DNA of 64,000 nt from Sediminicola arcticus (lineage in GTDB: Bacteria > Bacteroidota > Bacteroidia > Flavobacteriales > Flavobacteriaceae). This document shows positions 8,522-17,342 of the stretch, in pieces (position 1 is the first letter of the stretch; each line of letters opens with the position of its first letter). Position numbers and translations under genes: made by a program. Location of the stretch: contig NZ_JBEXAE010000010.1 of the NCBI RefSeq assembly GCF_040566695.1, positions 35,666-99,665 of the forward strand, given 5' to 3'. The notes under the pieces are model-generated. The model had not been told where the DNA came from and made no database searches. It saw only the letters and a list, made by a program, of their open reading frames with translations.

Positions 8522-9469
8522 ATGAAAATATTAAAAAATGGATTGATGTTGATTGGAATGCTTTGTGTAATAAGCAGCTTGATATTTGCGGTCCAAAATA
8601 CAATGGATGGCACCTCAAATGATCAGGGGCCACATGAAGAAGAAGCCAACTCTTATAGATACAAGGTGAGGGCCATTGATATTCCCACGGATTTAAATTT
8701 TGCAGAAGAAAGTGTTCCTGTGAATGATCCAGAAGTAATGGAGCGGATTGACAGGGAATTTTTGGTTAATACCTACTGGCAGTCTAATGCCTTGTTGTTA
8801 ATGAAAAGAGCTAATAAGTACTTTCCCATCATTGAACCAATTTTAAAGAAGAATGGTATACCTGATGATTTTAAATACTTGGCCGTTGCGGAAAGCGGAT
8901 TGCATAATGTGGTCTCACCGGCTGGTGCAACGGGATTTTGGCAAATAATGAAAGGTACTGGAAAGGATTATGGACTGGAGATCAATGAGAATGTAGACGA
9001 ACGCTATCACTTGGAAAAATCCACAGAGGTAGCCTGCAGGTATTTGAAAAGTTCCAAGGAAAAATTTGGAAGTTGGACCCTTGCAGCTGCTTCTTATAAT
9101 GCAGGACCCTATGGTATTAAAAAATATCAAGGAGTACAACAAGTAGATGCTTACTACGATCTATTGTTAGGTGAAGAAACGGGAAGATATGTATTTAGAA
9201 TTTTGGCGATCAAAGAAATTTTGTCCAATCCAGAAAAATATGGTTTTGAAATAGGTAAGGAGGATTTATATACTTCCGTACCGACCTTTACTGTTGAAGT
9301 AGATAGCCCTGTTGCCAATTTTGCGGATTTTGCCCAAGACTACGAAATCAATTATAAAATTCTAAAGAGACACAACCCATGGTTGAGGGAGGCGTCTTTG
9401 AATAATAGTTCTAAAAAGAAATATGTCATAGAAATTCCTAACAAAGGGTATTACAAGGTTTCAAAATAA
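8522..9469 (+). CDS. lytic murein transglycosylase (SLT/MltD type)
   Basis: 315 residues with an N-terminal signal/anchor helix (6-26), then an SLT domain: AVAESGLHN with the catalytic Glu near residue 124, the SPAGATGFWQIM motif, and AAASYNAGP. These are the MltD/Slt family 1 motifs that cleave the MurNAc-GlcNAc bond with 1,6-anhydro product. The C-terminal ~60 residues (YEINYKILKRHNPWLRE) resemble a degenerate LysM peptidoglycan-binding repeat. The stop codon overlaps the ATG of the cardiolipin synthase gene (TAATG), implying coupled translation. Confidence 0.92.
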   Translation: MKILKNGLMLIGMLCVISSLIFAVQNTMDGTSNDQGPHEEEANSYRYKVRAIDIPTDLNFAEESVPVNDPEVMERIDREFLVNTYWQSNALLLMKRANKYFPIIEPILKKNGIPDDFKYLAVAESGLHNVVSPAGATGFWQIMKGTGKDYGLEINENVDERYHLEKSTEVACRYLKSSKEKFGSWTLAAASYNAGPYGIKKYQGVQQVDAYYDLLLGEETGRYVFRILAIKEILSNPEKYGFEIGKEDLYTSVPTFTVEVDSPVANFADFAQDYEINYKILKRHNPWLREASLNNSSKKKYVIEIPNKGYYKVSK

Positions 9470-10929
9470 TGTATTCTTTTTTCAAGGAGCACCTTTGGCA
9501 AATTTTATTGGGAATCAATTATTTGTTGGTTATATTTTTCTCAATATTTATTGTTTTAAAGAATAGTAATCCTATAAGAACGCTTTCTTATTTGTTTGCC
9601 TTAGCAGCCTTGCCTTTTCTGGGTTTATTGGTCTATTATTTTTTTGGCCAAGATTATAGGAAATACAAGATTTTTGAAAAGAAATCGGTACTAGATAATA
9701 TAAAACTTAAGGAATGGAGGGAGGCTTTTAAATTCACCCAAAAAGAGAACAAAGAATTTCGAGAAGAGTTCGGAGAAGGAATTTTTAAAATTTATAAGCT
9801 TCTGCAAAATAATGATAAGGCCGTAGTCACCTTCCAAAACAAGGCCAAGATCCTTATAAATGGCGAACAGAAATTCAAATTGTTGCTACAAGACCTAAAG
9901 GCAGCAGAGTCTCACATTCACGTGGAGTACTTTATAGTGGTCGATGATGAATTGGGCATACAAATTCTAGATCTACTTTGCGAAAAGGCAAAAAATGGAG
10001 TTCATGTTAGGTTAATTTACGATGACGTAGGCAGTACTATTTCTCCCAAAACAAAACAAAAGTTATCGGATAGTGGGGTAGAGCACCATGCTTTTATGCC
10101 CGTAACCTTTTCCAGGTTTACCAGTAAATTCAATTATAGGGATCATAGAAAAATAGTGATTGTAGATGGTATTGTAGGATATGTTGGAGGTATTAATATT
10201 AGAAAAAAGTATGATAACACCTATAATAACAATATATATTGGAGAGATACCCACCTAAGGTTAGAGGGGGATGCAGTAGGCTCCTTACAAGCTTCATTTC
10301 TTTTAAATTGGGATTTTGTATCCAACTCTAAGATTGATATACGGAAGGTGATGCAAAAACCTTTAATTGAAACAAAAAATACCACAGCAGTACAAATTGT
10401 TGCCAGTGGACCTGACACGGATTGGGCCAGTATTATGGAGGCTTTGTTTTTGGCTATAAATTCTGCCAACGATTCTATTTATATTACCTCACCTTATCTT
10501 ATCCCAAATGCTGAAATATTAGCTGCTTTGACCACAGCCTCCAGGAGTGGGGTGGAGGTGAAAGTTATTATACCCAAAGATTCTGATTCATGGGCGGCAA
10601 AATATGCAACAGATTCATATATAGAGGAGTTTTTAGATTCAGGAATTGAAGTATATCGCTACACCAAAGGATTTGTGCATGCTAAAACAATTGTTATAGA
10701 CAGTAACCTTAGTAGTATTGGAACCGCAAATTTGGATTACAGAAGTTTCACCATCAACTTTGAGATCAATGCCATGATATATGATACTGAAATATCATCC
10801 CAGATGAAAAAAATGTTCATGGAGGATTTAAAAGACTGTGAAATTGTAGATGTGGAGCGCTGGAAAAATCGACCTCTGAGCAAGAAATTAAGAGAGTCTT
10901 TTAGCAGACTTTGGGCTCCATTGCTCTAA
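9469..10929 (+). CDS. cls: cardiolipin synthase
   Basis: 486 residues, phospholipase D superfamily enzyme condensing two phosphatidylglycerol molecules into cardiolipin at the inner membrane. Two N-terminal transmembrane helices (about 10-30 and 36-57) are followed by two HKD motifs: HRKIVIVDG near residue 226 and HAKTIVIDS near 403. Length and layout match ClsA/ClsB-type enzymes of Gram-negatives. Start overlaps the stop of the transglycosylase gene by one base. The 3' end overlaps the convergent TPR gene by 4 bases. Confidence 0.95.
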   Translation: MYSFFKEHLWQILLGINYLLVIFFSIFIVLKNSNPIRTLSYLFALAALPFLGLLVYYFFGQDYRKYKIFEKKSVLDNIKLKEWREAFKFTQKENKEFREEFGEGIFKIYKLLQNNDKAVVTFQNKAKILINGEQKFKLLLQDLKAAESHIHVEYFIVVDDELGIQILDLLCEKAKNGVHVRLIYDDVGSTISPKTKQKLSDSGVEHHAFMPVTFSRFTSKFNYRDHRKIVIVDGIVGYVGGINIRKKYDNTYNNNIYWRDTHLRLEGDAVGSLQASFLLNWDFVSNSKIDIRKVMQKPLIETKNTTAVQIVASGPDTDWASIMEALFLAINSANDSIYITSPYLIPNAEILAALTTASRSGVEVKVIIPKDSDSWAAKYATDSYIEEFLDSGIEVYRYTKGFVHAKTIVIDSNLSSIGTANLDYRSFTINFEINAMIYDTEISSQMKKMFMEDLKDCEIVDVERWKNRPLSKKLRESFSRLWAPLL

Positions 10930-11441
10930 ATCTTCTTCATTTGCTGTTGCATCATTTTTATTTGCTCAGTCAGCATGTTCTGTTTGTCTAATTTTTTGGC
11001 CTCGTTAAGAAGCATCGTGGCTTCCCTTTTACGACGTTTTTGCATGGCTATGCCGGCGAGACTAAGTTTGGCCATAGCTACATCGTAATCCATGGTTAAT
11101 CCTAGTTTTAACGCCTTTTTGAAATACTTCTCAGCTTGTGTCAAGTTAGTCTGTGAAAAAAGGATGCCGTGCAAATAGTTATAATATCCTTGTTGTTTTG
11201 TGGTTAGTGCGGCCTCCGGGTTTTTAATCTTATCTAACCATTTTTGAGTACCCGCCATATCCTGCTTTCGCATTCTTAAAAAAGCAAGTAGTATCATTTC
11301 ATTTCTAAAATAAAGAAATATGAAAATGGAGGACAGTAATATTAAAAAGATTCCATTTCCTATATTTCCTTCTATAAATTGATAGATGGCATAGGCAATA
11401 ATTAATCCGGCGATGATAAGTTTAAAAATTTTATTGAACAT
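10926..11441 (-). CDS. membrane protein with TPR-like region
   Basis: 171 residues: two hydrophobic helices at about 7-25 and 28-47, then a soluble helical part in which LHGILFSQTNLTQAEKYF and the following AMAKLSLAGIAMQKRRKRE look like two tetratricopeptide-type repeats. No specific family recognised. It is preceded by 3 bases from the DUF6263-like gene, so the two form a minus-strand pair. Likely an inner-membrane scaffold or assembly protein; that is inference from topology only. Confidence 0.8.
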   Translation of the reverse strand: MFNKIFKLIIAGLIIAYAIYQFIEGNIGNGIFLILLSSIFIFLYFRNEMILLAFLRMRKQDMAGTQKWLDKIKNPEAALTTKQQGYYNYLHGILFSQTNLTQAEKYFKKALKLGLTMDYDVAMAKLSLAGIAMQKRRKREATMLLNEAKKLDKQNMLTEQIKMMQQQMKKI

Positions 11442-11444
11442 GAT

Positions 11445-12329
11445 TTACTCGTTAATTAATTCGTAGGTAACTTTTGATTTTATTGTTGTAGGGATCTTTT
11501 GATCGCTCATTTGTGCCATTACTGAAGCACCTTTAGATACACCTTCCACATTCATTTTAGACATAAATCCAGTAGATCTATTGGTAGTGATATAGGTGTT
11601 CTGTGTTCCTGTAAGATTCATAGTGCTTGCAGGTTCTACTACATTCATAGAAACTACCGCCTTCCCTGATATCGTGGCTGATTTTAATGTTAAGGCCTTT
11701 AAAGTCCAAACCGTGGTTGCAGCCAACTTACCCTTATATTCATTTTCCCATGTATCTCCGACTTTAATTTTTTTGGTAGGATAGATGTAGGTCATTTGCT
11801 TGTAACTGTTGGAAAGGGCACCTGACCCAAATTCTGTTTCTAAAGATTTTTTCATCATTTTTAATGAAAAATCATCTTCCAATCCTGATGCAGCTGTCAT
11901 TTTGGTTACCAAGGCATCTCCACCTTTAACCTCAAGGATGTCTCCATTCTTTGAAAGAGTCATTTTTACTGGACTGTTGAGTATACTGTTAAAAATGCTA
12001 GATTGCATGTCTCCCGGAACCACTTGTTTTGCCTTAACGTTCATTAATTCCCCCTGTATGCTAGAAGTCATTTTTAGATTTAAATCTTTAAAAGTAAGGC
12101 TAATTATGTAGTTTTTTTCCTTAATTGCAACAACCTTAAACTCTAATATCCCATTCATTTGGTTAACGATCTCATGGGAGGAACCATCTAACTCCTGAAT
12201 AATGGTCTGTTTGGCATTCTGTTTTATGCGAAAAACATCTCCAACTTTCAAGGTATATTGTAGGGTAGTTTGCCCGTTAATGGTAGTGATGCAGAAGATG
12301 AAAAGTAAGAAAGAGAGAAATTGTCTCAT
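11445..12329 (-). CDS. secreted DUF6263-like protein
   Basis: 294 residues from ATG 12329 (MRQFLSFLLFIFCITTINGQ), which gives a clean Sec signal peptide cleaved after NGQ; an upstream in-frame ATG at 12377 would put 16 extra hydrophobic residues before it and is less likely. The mature part begins TTLQYTLKVGDVFRIKQ and is rich in beta strands and Thr/Ser, as in the Bacteroidota DUF6263 family, whose function is unknown. Expected in the periplasm. Pairs with the TPR membrane gene 3 bases downstream. Confidence 0.82.
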   Translation of the reverse strand: MRQFLSFLLFIFCITTINGQTTLQYTLKVGDVFRIKQNAKQTIIQELDGSSHEIVNQMNGILEFKVVAIKEKNYIISLTFKDLNLKMTSSIQGELMNVKAKQVVPGDMQSSIFNSILNSPVKMTLSKNGDILEVKGGDALVTKMTAASGLEDDFSLKMMKKSLETEFGSGALSNSYKQMTYIYPTKKIKVGDTWENEYKGKLAATTVWTLKALTLKSATISGKAVVSMNVVEPASTMNLTGTQNTYITTNRSTGFMSKMNVEGVSKGASVMAQMSDQKIPTTIKSKVTYELINE

Positions 12330-12400
12330 GAAAAAAATAGGTTCCTGAATAATCGATTGCAAAAGTAATAAAAACAATCGTAAATATTTTTTTAATTAGA

Positions 12401-12431
12401 TTTGTGAAAGTGAAAACTCTTCGTATATTTG
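12401..12431 (+). promoter_or_regulatory. consensus Bacteroidota promoter of rpmH
   Basis: TTTG (12401-12404), 19-base spacer, TATATTTG (12424-12431): a perfect match to the -33/-7 consensus of Bacteroidota primary sigma promoters. The rpmH start lies 55 bases downstream. Confidence 0.9.
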
Positions 12432-12486
12432 CGCCCAGATTTTGCGGACAGAACCGCGGTTTTGAAAACATCAAAAAGTATTAAAA

Positions 12487-12654
12487 ATGCCAGGACAAAA
12501 AAGAACATATCAGCCGTCAAAGCGTAAAAGAAGGAACAAACATGGTTTTAGAGAACGCATGGCAACAGCGAATGGTAGAAAAGTTCTTGCCAGAAGAAGA
12601 GCTAAGGGTAGAAAAAAATTAAGCGTTTCTTCAGAGCCAAGACACAAAAAATAA
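12487..12654 (+). CDS. rpmH: 50S ribosomal protein bL34
   Basis: 55 residues, MPGQKRTYQPSKRKRRNKHG at the start and SSEPRHKK at the end; the RTxQPSKRKRxxxHGFRxRM and GRKVLARRRAKGRKKL segments are diagnostic for L34. Very basic, as expected. Monocistronic between a consensus promoter (12401) and a perfect 12-bp terminator (12680). The classical rpmH-rnpA-dnaA neighbourhood is absent here, with carB following instead. Confidence 0.97.
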   Translation: MPGQKRTYQPSKRKRRNKHGFRERMATANGRKVLARRRAKGRKKLSVSSEPRHKK

Positions 12655-12679
12655 TGATCACATTATTATTAAAAATATT

Positions 12680-12714
12680 AAGGTGTTACTTTTTATAAGT
12701 AACACCTTTTTTTT
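12680..12714 (+). terminator. intrinsic terminator of rpmH
   Basis: AAGGTGTTACTT (12680-12691) and AAGTAACACCTT (12697-12708) form a perfect 12-bp stem with a 5-base loop, followed by a T run to 12714. Confidence 0.93.
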
Positions 12715-12746
12715 GTTTATTAAATTTAGATTAAACGCCATATCCA

Positions 12747-15599
12747 ATGCCAAAAAGAAAAGATTTAAAATCAGTTTTAATTATCGGTTCTGGTCCCATA
12801 GTGATCGGACAAGCTTGCGAATTTGATTATGCCGGTTCGCAGTCCTTACGTTCCCTTCGTGAAGATGGAATAGAAACTATTTTGATCAATAGCAATCCAG
12901 CTACTATCATGACAGATCCTTCCATGGCGGATCATATTTATTTAAAGCCATTAAATACAAAATCGATTATAGAGATCTTAAAAAACCACCCCAATATAAA
13001 TGCTGTTTTGCCAACAATGGGCGGACAAACGGCTTTGAACCTTTGTTTAGAAGCGGATGAAAAAGGTATTTGGGAAGATTTTGGTATAGAACTTATAGGG
13101 GTAGATATAGATGCCATCAATATAACTGAGGATCGTGAAAAATTCCGAGAGCTGATGTTAAAAATAGGAGTAGGTATGGCGCCTCAGGCTACTGCAACAT
13201 CTTTTCTTAAGGGTAAGGAAATTGCACAGAATTTTGGATTTCCTTTAGTGATCAGGGCTTCTTACACACTAGGAGGCGCAGGAGCATCTATTGTTTATAG
13301 GCAAGAGGATTTTGATGAAATGTTGAGTCGTGGTTTGGAGATTTCTCCTATCCATGAGGTAATGATTGATAAGGCCCTCTTAGGTTGGAAAGAATACGAG
13401 TTGGAATTGCTTAGGGACAAAAATGACAATGTGGTCATAATCTGTGCCATAGAAAACATGGACCCAATGGGAATCCATACAGGAGATTCCATCACCGTTG
13501 CACCGGCAATGACACTTTCTGATAAAACATATCAGAGGATGCGTGATATGGCCATTTTGATGATGCGTAGTATAGGTGACTTTGCTGGAGGATGTAACGT
13601 ACAGTTCGCAGTTAGTCCAGATGAGAAAGAAGATATAATTGCTATAGAGATCAATCCCAGAGTTTCCCGCTCATCGGCCTTGGCCTCCAAAGCTACTGGA
13701 TATCCGATTGCTAAAATAGCTACCAAATTGGCAATAGGTTATCACCTGGATGAATTAGATAACCAAATCACCAAGTCTACTTCTGCATTATTTGAGCCTA
13801 CCTTGGATTATGTGATCGTGAAAATCCCTAGATGGAACTTTGATAAATTTGAGGGATCTGACAGAACACTGGGACTTCAAATGAAATCGGTTGGAGAAGT
13901 AATGGGAATTGGCAGATCATTTCAGGAAGCCTTGCACAAAGCCACACAATCTTTAGAAATAAAGAGAAATGGACTAGGGGCCGACGGTAAAGGATATAAA
14001 GATTACGATCAGATCATAAGTAAATTGACGATCCCTAGCTGGGACCGAGTTTTTGTTATATATGATGCCATACAGTTAGGTATTCCATTAAGTAGAATCC
14101 ATGAGATCACTAAAATAGATATGTGGTTCTTGCGACAATATGAAGAATTGAATTTCTTAGAGAAAGAAATTGAAAAGTACACCATTGAATCCTTGTCTAG
14201 AGAGTTATTGTTGGAAGCGAAACAAAAAGGTTTTGCGGACAGACAAATTGCACATATGGTAGATTGCTATGAAAGTGAGGTCTACAATAAAAGATCTTCC
14301 TTAGGGATCAACAGAGTATACAAATTAGTTGATACCTGTGCCGCAGAATTTAAAGCCATGACGCCTTACTATTATTCTACTTTTGAAGAGGAAATAGAAA
14401 CAGCGGATGGTAAAAGATACGTGGAGAACGATAGTATTGTCTCTGATAAGAAAAAAATTGTTGTTTTAGGCTCAGGACCAAACAGAATTGGTCAGGGAAT
14501 AGAATTTGATTACTGTTGTGTCCATGGGGTTTTGGCTGCTGCTGAATGTGGCTATGAGACCATCATGATTAACTGTAATCCTGAAACGGTATCCACGGAT
14601 TTCGATACTGCAGATAAACTTTATTTCGAGCCTGTCTTCTGGGAACATATTTATGATATCATCCGTCATGAAAAGCCAGAAGGTGTTATCGTTCAACTAG
14701 GAGGCCAGACAGCGTTAAAGTTAGCCGAAAAATTGGATAAGTATGGCATCAAGATCATAGGTACCAGCTTTAAATCCTTAGATTTGGCAGAAGACAGGGG
14801 TAGTTTCTCTAAGTTATTACAAGAAAACAACATTCCGTTTCCAGAATTTGGAGTGGCTGAAACGGCTCAAGAAGCATTAGAATTATCAGATCGCTTGAAC
14901 TTTCCACTTCTCGTAAGGCCATCTTATGTGTTGGGTGGACAAGGTATGAAAATTGTCATCAATAAGGAAGAGCTGGAATCCCATGTGGTAGGTCTTTTGA
15001 GATCTATCCCCAACAATAAATTACTCTTAGACCACTATTTAGACGGTGCTATAGAAGCAGAAGCAGATGCTATTTGTGATGGGGAAGATGTATATATCAT
15101 TGGTATTATGGAGCATATTGAGCCTTGTGGTATTCATTCTGGAGACTCCAATGCAACCTTGCCACCATTTAACTTAGGGGAGTTTGTAATGCAGCAGATC
15201 AAGGACCATACGAAGAAGATAGCCCTTGCCTTAAATACAGTAGGTCTTATCAACATACAATTTGCCATTAAAGATGATCTTGTATACATTATAGAAGCAA
15301 ACCCTAGGGCATCACGTACAGTGCCTTTTATAGCAAAGGCGTATAAGGAACCTTACGTGAACTACGCTACTAAGGTAATGTTAGGAGTGAAAAAGGTTAA
15401 AGATTTCAATTTTAATCCACAGTTGGAAGGTTTTGCAATAAAACAACCGGTATTCTCTTTTGATAAGTTCCCTAACGTAAATAAAAATTTGGGTCCAGAA
15501 ATGAAAAGTACTGGCGAGAGTATTTTGTTTATAGATAACCTAAAGAATGATGATTTCTATAACCTGTATCACAGACGTAAAATGTACTTGAGCAAGTAA
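12747..15599 (+). CDS. carB: carbamoyl-phosphate synthase large subunit, short form without MGS domain
   Basis: 950 residues. Makes carbamoyl phosphate from bicarbonate, glutamine-derived ammonia and two ATP for pyrimidine and arginine synthesis. Two homologous ATP-grasp halves are visible, each opening with a SGPIVIGQACEFDY or SGPNRIGQGIEFDY loop (near 13 and 574); the middle oligomerisation region (SWDRVFVIYDAIQLG near 430) is intact. The usual enzyme is about 1070 residues and ends in an allosteric MGS-like domain; here the protein stops some 25 residues after the KSTGES segment that normally leads into it. No carA gene is near. Confidence 0.95.
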   Translation: MPKRKDLKSVLIIGSGPIVIGQACEFDYAGSQSLRSLREDGIETILINSNPATIMTDPSMADHIYLKPLNTKSIIEILKNHPNINAVLPTMGGQTALNLCLEADEKGIWEDFGIELIGVDIDAINITEDREKFRELMLKIGVGMAPQATATSFLKGKEIAQNFGFPLVIRASYTLGGAGASIVYRQEDFDEMLSRGLEISPIHEVMIDKALLGWKEYELELLRDKNDNVVIICAIENMDPMGIHTGDSITVAPAMTLSDKTYQRMRDMAILMMRSIGDFAGGCNVQFAVSPDEKEDIIAIEINPRVSRSSALASKATGYPIAKIATKLAIGYHLDELDNQITKSTSALFEPTLDYVIVKIPRWNFDKFEGSDRTLGLQMKSVGEVMGIGRSFQEALHKATQSLEIKRNGLGADGKGYKDYDQIISKLTIPSWDRVFVIYDAIQLGIPLSRIHEITKIDMWFLRQYEELNFLEKEIEKYTIESLSRELLLEAKQKGFADRQIAHMVDCYESEVYNKRSSLGINRVYKLVDTCAAEFKAMTPYYYSTFEEEIETADGKRYVENDSIVSDKKKIVVLGSGPNRIGQGIEFDYCCVHGVLAAAECGYETIMINCNPETVSTDFDTADKLYFEPVFWEHIYDIIRHEKPEGVIVQLGGQTALKLAEKLDKYGIKIIGTSFKSLDLAEDRGSFSKLLQENNIPFPEFGVAETAQEALELSDRLNFPLLVRPSYVLGGQGMKIVINKEELESHVVGLLRSIPNNKLLLDHYLDGAIEAEADAICDGEDVYIIGIMEHIEPCGIHSGDSNATLPPFNLGEFVMQQIKDHTKKIALALNTVGLINIQFAIKDDLVYIIEANPRASRTVPFIAKAYKEPYVNYATKVMLGVKKVKDFNFNPQLEGFAIKQPVFSFDKFPNVNKNLGPEMKSTGESILFIDNLKNDDFYNLYHRRKMYLSK

Positions 15600-15643
15600 T
15601 ATCAAAACCAAATTTCTTTAATCAAGAAATTTGCTTGAAGCAT

Positions 15644-15679
15644 AAAAAAAGCCCTGTAAGATTTCTTACAGGGCTTTTT
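15644..15679. terminator. bidirectional terminator between carB and gnd
   Basis: GCCCTGTAAG (15651-15660) and CTTACAGGGC (15665-15674) form a perfect 10-bp stem with an ATTT loop, flanked by seven A and five T. It serves both convergent genes. Confidence 0.92.
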
Positions 15680-15698
15680 ATTTGTGAGATTATTCTCA

Positions 15699-17111
15699 TT
15701 ATGATCCCCATTCTGTATGGAAAATTCCTTCCATGTCTACTCTTTCATAAGTGTGGGAGCCAAAATGATCCCGTTGTGCCTGTATAAGGTTCAATGGCAA
15801 CCTACTGGAAGTATAGGCATCAAAATAAATTAATGAATTTGATAATCCAGGAAGTGGTATCCCACTTGTTGCCCCATAGGCGACAACTTCCCTAGCAGAA
15901 GCAACAGTACCTTGAACTTTGGAAACAAAGGTTGGTGCCAGCAATAAATTCGGAACATCTTTGTCGGCCAAATAGGCAGAGGAAATATCTTCCAATAATG
16001 CAGCTCTAATGATACAACCTGCTCTCCATATTTTGGCAATTACAGAAAGATCTAGCTCATACCCGTATTCTTTGGAGGCATCATTCAATTGGTGTAATCC
16101 TTGGGCGTAGGTATTAATAAAAGCAAAATATAATGCTGCTTCTGCCATTTTTACTAATTCTTTTTTGTCAATAGCCTTAGGTTCTGGTCTGCCATAAAGC
16201 GAATCGGCTAATACGCGTTCCTCCTTTAAGGCAGAAATCTCTCGCATACTAACGGCAATGTCAATAGAAGGAACTGGAATACCTAGATCCATCGCATTTT
16301 GTGAAGTCCATTTTCCCGTACCTTTTTGCTTTGCCTTATCCAAAATTTTATCTACTAACGCACCCTTGCCTTGATCATCTTTTTGGGCAAAGATTTCAGC
16401 GGTTATTTCAATGAGGAAAGATTGTAACCTTCCTTGGTTCCACTCGTTAAAAATCTCATTGAGTTCGTCATTATTAAATCCGCCTGCTTTTTTTAGTAAA
16501 TCATATATTTCGGACGTTAGTTGCATTAACCCGTATTCAATACCGTTGTGAACCATTTTCACATAATTACCAGCAGATTTTGGACCTAAATAAGCAACAC
16601 AAGGCTCTCCTTTGAATTTTGCGGAAACAGCTTCAAAAATGGGCTGTACTTCCTTATATGCCTCTTTATTACCTCCGGGCATGATGCTAGGACCTTTTCT
16701 AGCTCCTTTTGCACCTCCAGATACGCCAGAACCAAAGAAATGAATGCCTTTTTCCTTCAAATAGGCCTCTCTGCGATCTGTATCGGTAAAGAACGAATTT
16801 CCGCCATCTATAATAAGATCGCCCTTTTCAATTTCTGGTAAGAGACTTTCTATAACTGAATCCACAATTTTACCTGCAGGAACCAAGAGCATTATTTTCC
16901 TAGGCTTAGTTAATGCCTGAACAAAAGTTTTAAGATCCGTGGAAGCATTAACTTTATTGGTGTTGCCGCCTTCTTTCACCAAGGCGTCTACCTTTTCTTG
17001 GTCTAAATCATATCCGAAAGCAGAAAAGTCATTATCGGCCACATTAAGTATAAAATTACGTCCCATGACTCCTAGACCTATAAGACCAAAATCGTATGTA
17101 GTATTCTCCAT
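15699..17111 (-). CDS. gnd: 6-phosphogluconate dehydrogenase, decarboxylating
   Basis: 470 residues, third enzyme of the oxidative pentose phosphate pathway (6-phosphogluconate to ribulose 5-phosphate, CO2 and NADPH). N-terminal Rossmann motif GLGVMGRNF near residue 12, the family signature around IIDGGNSFFTDT, catalytic Lys/His region GPKSAGNYVKMVHNGIEYG near 180-197, and the C-terminal all-helical part ending with RVDMEGIFHTEW. Full length for the long (type I) dimeric form. Divergent from zwf-pgl across a 231-base shared control region. Confidence 0.97.
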   Translation of the reverse strand: MENTTYDFGLIGLGVMGRNFILNVADNDFSAFGYDLDQEKVDALVKEGGNTNKVNASTDLKTFVQALTKPRKIMLLVPAGKIVDSVIESLLPEIEKGDLIIDGGNSFFTDTDRREAYLKEKGIHFFGSGVSGGAKGARKGPSIMPGGNKEAYKEVQPIFEAVSAKFKGEPCVAYLGPKSAGNYVKMVHNGIEYGLMQLTSEIYDLLKKAGGFNNDELNEIFNEWNQGRLQSFLIEITAEIFAQKDDQGKGALVDKILDKAKQKGTGKWTSQNAMDLGIPVPSIDIAVSMREISALKEERVLADSLYGRPEPKAIDKKELVKMAEAALYFAFINTYAQGLHQLNDASKEYGYELDLSVIAKIWRAGCIIRAALLEDISSAYLADKDVPNLLLAPTFVSKVQGTVASAREVVAYGATSGIPLPGLSNSLIYFDAYTSSRLPLNLIQAQRDHFGSHTYERVDMEGIFHTEWGS

Positions 17112-17206
17112 AATTTATTTTTGTTTCGAATTAAAGGAATTCACAATTGTTATGTTAAGTAATTTACGATGTAAATTGTATAACTTAAATAAGTTTTATC
17201 TTAGCG

Positions 17207-17214
17207 CAAAACTA
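17207..17214 (-). promoter_or_regulatory. -7 promoter element of gnd
   Basis: On the minus strand this reads TAGTTTTG, matching TAnnTTTG, about 100 bases before the gnd start. No good -33 TTTG at 19-20 bases is seen, so this is tentative. Confidence 0.4.
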
Positions 17215-17294
17215 GAATGATTTCAAAATTAATTTAAAATATCGACTTTTGGGCCTATAGTTTTTTTTGAAACTCCCATTGTCTCTTTTTAGCC

Positions 17295-17302
17295 TAATTT
17301 TG
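17295..17302 (+). promoter_or_regulatory. -7 promoter element of zwf
   Basis: TAATTTTG matches the Bacteroidota -7 box and lies 40 bases before the zwf ATG. The -33 position is not a match; a TTTG at 17266-17269 is too distant (25-base spacer). Confidence 0.45.
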
Positions 17303-17342
17303 TTGTATAAATGGATACATTCCATTGCAATTGCTATAGACT

